Below, one piece after another: positions 60,998 through 64,000 of a stretch of 64,000 nucleotides of DNA (position 1 is the stretch's first letter; every line of letters starts with the position of its first letter). Made by a program: the position numbers and the translations under genes. The notes under the pieces are model-generated. The model saw only the letters and a list, made by a program, of their open reading frames with translations. It ran no database searches and was not told where the DNA came from. The DNA is from Eubacteriales bacterium (GTDB taxonomy: Bacteria > Bacillota > Clostridia > Lachnospirales > Lachnospiraceae). The stretch lies in the NCBI GenBank assembly GCA_030525875.1, contig JAUNDV010000004.1, positions 58,068-122,067 of the forward strand. Reading direction: 5' to 3'.

Positions 60998-62389
60998 ATG
61001 AAACGAGGCAGTATTTTCGAAACAGATGGAGTGCCTAGACTAGTTGAAGCGCTTCCTTTGGCATTGCAGCATGTAGTTGCAATGATAGTTGGTTGTGTTA
61101 CTCCGGCAATAATTGTATCTGGAGCTATACCTAATGGAGGAATGAGTGAAGCAGACAAGGTTATATTTATTCAGTCTGCTCTTGTTGTTTCAGCTGTATC
61201 AACTTTGATACAATTGTTTCCTATAGGTGGAAAGAGAAAATTTGGTATAGGATCAGGACTTCCTGTTATCATGGGTGTCAGCTTTGCCTATGTACCAAGT
61301 ATGCAGGCAATTGCCGCAGGCTACGGTGTGGCCACGATACTTGGAGCGCAGATTGTCGGTGGTATAGTCGCAATAATCATGGGACTACTTATCAAGGATA
61401 TAAGAAAGTTCTTCCCACCACTTATTACTGGTACTGTAGTTTTTACTATAGGTCTTTCACTTTATCCTACAGCCATTAATTATATGGCAGGTGGTGTTGG
61501 CAGACCAGATTACGGCTCATGGCAGAACTGGTTTGTGGCTTTTCTTACACTTGCCGTAGTTACGGGGCTTAATCATTTTGGAAAAGGTATATTTAAGCTT
61601 GCATCTATTCTTATAGGAATCATAGTAGGTTATATTATTTCTATTCCTTTTGGAATGGTTGATTTTACAAGTGTACAGACAGCAGGAATGTTTCAGGCAC
61701 CGGAGTTTATGCATTTAGGTGTAGAGTTTGAGATATCAGCCTGCGTTGCAATAGGACTTTTATTTGCTATAAATTCCATACAGGCAATAGGTGATTATTC
61801 TGCTACAACTATAGGTTCTATGAATAGGACACCTAAAGATAAGGAGCTTCAAAATGGTATCGTTGCCTATGGAATTACAAATATTGTCGGTGCGCTTTTT
61901 GGTGGTCTTCCGACAGCTACTTACAGTCAGAATGTTGGTATTGTAACAACTACAAAGGTTATAAACAGATGGGTTCTTGGTCTTGCAGCAGTGATTTTAG
62001 GCTGTGCAGGCCTTATGCCTAAATTTTCAGCTTTGCTTACAACTATCCCACAGTGTGTTCTTGGAGGAGCGACAGTATCAGTATTTGCATCTATTGCTAT
62101 GACAGGTATGAAGCTTGTGGCTTCAGCAGAGATGAATTACAGAAACTCATCAATAGTTGGTCTTGCAGCAGCACTTGGAGTTGGTGTTTCACAGGCATCA
62201 GCAGCACTTAGCACCTTCCCTGACTGGGTAACAATGATTTTTGGAAAATCACCAGTTGTACTTGCTACACTTATTGCAGTATTACTAAATGTTATCCTTC
62301 CTAAGCCTAGAGAAGAAAAGATAAAAGAAGCTGAATATAGCAAGAAGGTTGAAGAAAAACTTAAGAAGGACAGAGAAGAATTAAATTAA
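60998..62389 (+). CDS. NCS2-family purine permease (second copy, variant substrate site)
   Basis: 463 residues, clearly paralogous to the permease at 57.9 kb: QHVVAMIVGCVTPAII in helix 1, AINYMAGG, YSQNVGIVTTTK and LTTIPQCVLGGATVSVFASIAMTG. Where the first copy and known xanthine/urate transporters have a substrate-contacting Glu, this one reads NSIQAIGD with Gln (Q262), suggesting a different substrate or coupling. ATG 60998 has AGGGGG 6 bases before; a GTG at 60980 is upstream of that site. The C-terminal tail is highly charged. It is divergent from the deaminase gene. Confidence 0.88.
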   Translation: MKRGSIFETDGVPRLVEALPLALQHVVAMIVGCVTPAIIVSGAIPNGGMSEADKVIFIQSALVVSAVSTLIQLFPIGGKRKFGIGSGLPVIMGVSFAYVPSMQAIAAGYGVATILGAQIVGGIVAIIMGLLIKDIRKFFPPLITGTVVFTIGLSLYPTAINYMAGGVGRPDYGSWQNWFVAFLTLAVVTGLNHFGKGIFKLASILIGIIVGYIISIPFGMVDFTSVQTAGMFQAPEFMHLGVEFEISACVAIGLLFAINSIQAIGDYSATTIGSMNRTPKDKELQNGIVAYGITNIVGALFGGLPTATYSQNVGIVTTTKVINRWVLGLAAVILGCAGLMPKFSALLTTIPQCVLGGATVSVFASIAMTGMKLVASAEMNYRNSSIVGLAAALGVGVSQASAALSTFPDWVTMIFGKSPVVLATLIAVLLNVILPKPREEKIKEAEYSKKVEEKLKKDREELN

Positions 62390-62403
62390 GAGAAGAATAA
62401 ACT

Positions 62404-62436
62404 ATGCACAGGCTGACAGCTAGTCTGTGCATTTTT
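62404..62436 (+). terminator. Terminator of the second NCS2 gene
   Basis: ATGCACAG (62404-62411) pairs with CTGTGCAT (62425-62432), followed by TTTT. Confidence 0.75.
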
Positions 62437-62491
62437 AGAGTTTAATTTGATTTCATTTTTTGATAAAATAAAAAACGGAGGAATTAACAAA

Positions 62492-63133
62492 ATGAAAGAA
62501 ATTGATGAAAGAGGACGTAATTGTCCATTACCAGTTATTGATACAAAAGAAGCTATAATTTCAGGAAGTAGTGGAGATGAGCTTTGCATTATTGTAGATA
62601 ATAATATTGCAGTTCAAAATGTCAAAAAGCTTTTGAAGCATTTTTCTATGGAATCTAAGACAGATATTATAAGTGAAACCGAATTTAGAATATATACTGT
62701 TATAAATAAAAATGAAACAATTACTGAGAGAAATAATGAAAATGTAAATCAGAAATCAGAAGAAGAAACTGTAAGTTGCTTCCATGACATTATAAAAAAG
62801 GGACAGGTTATAGTTATATCATCTGACCAGATGGGTGAACCTAATGAGGAGCTGGGAAAGCTTCTCATGAATGGATTTATTTTTGCACTTTTAAAGCAGG
62901 ATAAGCTTCCGGAAAAAATTATATTCTATAATGGAGGAGCCAGACTTAGCTGTGAAGGTAGTCAGGTTCTTGAGGATCTTAAAGAAATGAGTGCAATGGG
63001 AGTTGATATAATTACATGCGGAACCTGCGTTAAGACCCTTGGAATAGAGGATAAGGTTCAGGTTGGAAGAGTAAGTAATATGTATGAAATATGTGAGCTC
63101 ATGACAAATGCTGGCTCACTGGTAAAGCCATAA
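62492..63133 (+). CDS. yedF: YedF, selenium-metabolism TusA/DsrE-like protein
   Basis: 213 residues. The N-terminal TusA-like domain has GRNCPLPVIDTKEAI (Cys-Pro-x-Pro). The C-terminal DsrE-like half has a GQVIVISSDQMGEPNEELGKLL start and CGTCVKTLGIEDKVQVG. The family tracks with selenium utilisation, especially selenium-dependent molybdenum hydroxylases. It probably carries selenide or persulfide for the cofactor. GGAGG lies 10 bases before ATG 62492. It sits beside the purine permeases and deaminase, and complements XdhC/YqeC at 14-16 kb. Confidence 0.83.
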   Translation: MKEIDERGRNCPLPVIDTKEAIISGSSGDELCIIVDNNIAVQNVKKLLKHFSMESKTDIISETEFRIYTVINKNETITERNNENVNQKSEEETVSCFHDIIKKGQVIVISSDQMGEPNEELGKLLMNGFIFALLKQDKLPEKIIFYNGGARLSCEGSQVLEDLKEMSAMGVDIITCGTCVKTLGIEDKVQVGRVSNMYEICELMTNAGSLVKP

Positions 63134-63217
63134 ATATTATAGGTATTTTTACTGGCACTTAAATACTAAAATCTATTTTGTAGTTTAGTGATGATATTTT
63201 TTATAAGGAGAGCACGT

Positions 63218-63976
63218 ATGAAAAATCAATTAATATCAAGTAATCCTATGATTATGGAAATTCGAACATTACTAGAAAGCTCTAGGAAAAATGTTGCTCA
63301 ACAGGTTAATACACAGCTATTGACAACCTACTGGAATATTGGACGAATCATTGTAGAATATGAGCAGGAAAATCAAAGCCGTGCAAATTATGGAAAGCAA
63401 ACCTTAAAGGAACTTTCTAAAGAATTGACACAGGAATTTGGAAAAGGTTTTTCGAGATCTAATCTACAAAATATGCGAGCATTTTATCTTGCTTACGAAA
63501 AATGCCAGACAGTGTCTGGCAAATTATCTTGGTCTCATTACTGTGAACTTTTAAGTATTTCTGATAATAACAAGCGTAGTTTTTATGAAAATGAGGCTAT
63601 TAATTCTAGCTGGTCAGTTCGTGAATTGAAACGGCAGATTGACAGCTCGTTGTATGAGCGTTTGCTTTTATCTGATGGAGATTTTAACAAGGAAAAGGTT
63701 CTTTTACTGGCACAGAATGGAATAGAAATTAGTCAGCCGTCTGACATTATCAAAGATCCTTATGTGTTTGAATTTTTGGGTGTGCCTGAAAATAAGCCTA
63801 TGTTAGAAAGTGATTTGGAAAAAGCACTTGTCGCACAGATTGAAAAATTTCTTTTGGAACTTGGGCGTGGTTTTATGTTTGTTGGAACTCAGCAGCGTGT
63901 AACCTTAAACAATACGCACTATTATGTGGATATGGTATTTTATAATGATATTGTCAATAATGTTTTACATATTTAA
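63218..63976 (+). CDS. YhcG/DUF1016 nuclease-like protein, C-terminally truncated
   Basis: 252 residues. The N-terminal DUF1016 domain is intact (LLTTYWNIGRIIVEYEQ, FGKGFSRSNLQNMRAFYLAY, LSWSHYCELLSI, WSVRELKRQI). The C-terminal PD-(D/E)XK nuclease begins (FMFVGTQQRVTL, YYVDMVFYND) but stops just after the first catalytic Asp. The usual LIDLK-type segment with the D/ExK residues is absent, and no continuation is seen in the last 24 bases. AAGGAG lies 7 bases before ATG 63218. It is probably inactive as a nuclease unless the missing part is supplied elsewhere. Family members are linked to mobile elements and defence islands. Confidence 0.72.
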   Translation: MKNQLISSNPMIMEIRTLLESSRKNVAQQVNTQLLTTYWNIGRIIVEYEQENQSRANYGKQTLKELSKELTQEFGKGFSRSNLQNMRAFYLAYEKCQTVSGKLSWSHYCELLSISDNNKRSFYENEAINSSWSVRELKRQIDSSLYERLLLSDGDFNKEKVLLLAQNGIEISQPSDIIKDPYVFEFLGVPENKPMLESDLEKALVAQIEKFLLELGRGFMFVGTQQRVTLNNTHYYVDMVFYNDIVNNVLHI

Positions 63977-64000
63977 CTCGTATAAAGCAGATAGCTATGC

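Noticed and set aside
1-64000. CRISPR array, tRNA or rRNA genes
   Set aside because: No regularly spaced direct repeats and no tRNA- or rRNA-like sequence were seen on either strand by eye; a covariance search would be needed to exclude a missed tRNA.

Overview
This window looks like chromosome of a low-GC Gram-positive anaerobe, most likely a Lachnospiraceae (Clostridia). The reasons are AT-rich codon use with AGA/AGG arginine, strong AGGAGG ribosome sites, several TTG starts, sigma-A promoters (TTGACA/TATAAT with 16-17 base spacers), and the classic Firmicutes run from ftsK through murE-murF-priA-def-fmt-rsmB-rlmN-PP2C phosphatase-PASTA kinase-rsgA-rpe. The species cannot be named from sequence alone.

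Layout. 1-2.8 kb: copper homeostasis (the end of a CsoR-type repressor, then a CopA ATPase with a CopZ-like domain at its C-terminus). 2.8-5.5 kb: a Na/phosphate symporter and a YihY membrane protein, convergent around a shared terminator. 5.6-13.8 kb: a heterodimeric ABC exporter, a PAP2-like membrane protein, uvrA and a DEDD-exonuclease-like protein. 13.9-16.5 kb: a ModE-like regulator, XdhC and a YqeC-MocA fusion, which are maturation factors for selenium/molybdenum hydroxylases. 16.5-18.7 kb (minus): an ABC-F protein and a small membrane protein. 18.8-23.6 kb: a small conserved protein, a class A PBP and an SH3/NlpC-P60 cell-wall hydrolase. 23.6-41.3 kb: the ftsK-to-rpe housekeeping run. 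41.3-44.2 kb: a vitamin B6 pair (ECF S-component and pyridoxal kinase) and serS. 44.2-47.4 kb: a DUF1836 protein and the PcrA helicase.

47.4-57.8 kb is the accessory part, interrupted by rlmD and other ordinary genes. It holds an Rpn-type nuclease gene whose original start seems lost and a decayed PBECR4-like gene behind a self-contained structured RNA with its own promoter and terminator. It also holds a serine recombinase, a 23-bp inverted-repeat element, a frameshifted zinc-ribbon/coiled-coil gene, a HigB/HigA-ImmA toxin-antitoxin pair with two operator copies, and an XRE repressor with palindromic operators. YkvA, DUF4230, DUF554 and YbjQ genes follow.

57.8-63.1 kb is a purine-salvage block: two NCS2 purine permeases, an 8-oxoguanine-deaminase-like amidohydrolase with a long structured leader, and YedF. 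Together with XdhC/YqeC-MocA at 14-16 kb this suggests the cell takes up and degrades oxidised purines or urate through a selenium-dependent molybdenum hydroxylase whose structural genes lie outside the window. The window ends in a YhcG/DUF1016 nuclease-like gene that stops before its catalytic C-terminus.

The strongest leads for new biology are the 50.5-50.7 kb RNA in front of the broken nuclease-like gene, the leader of the deaminase gene, and the internal ribosome site in copA that could release a free copper chaperone. No tRNA, rRNA or CRISPR array was seen.
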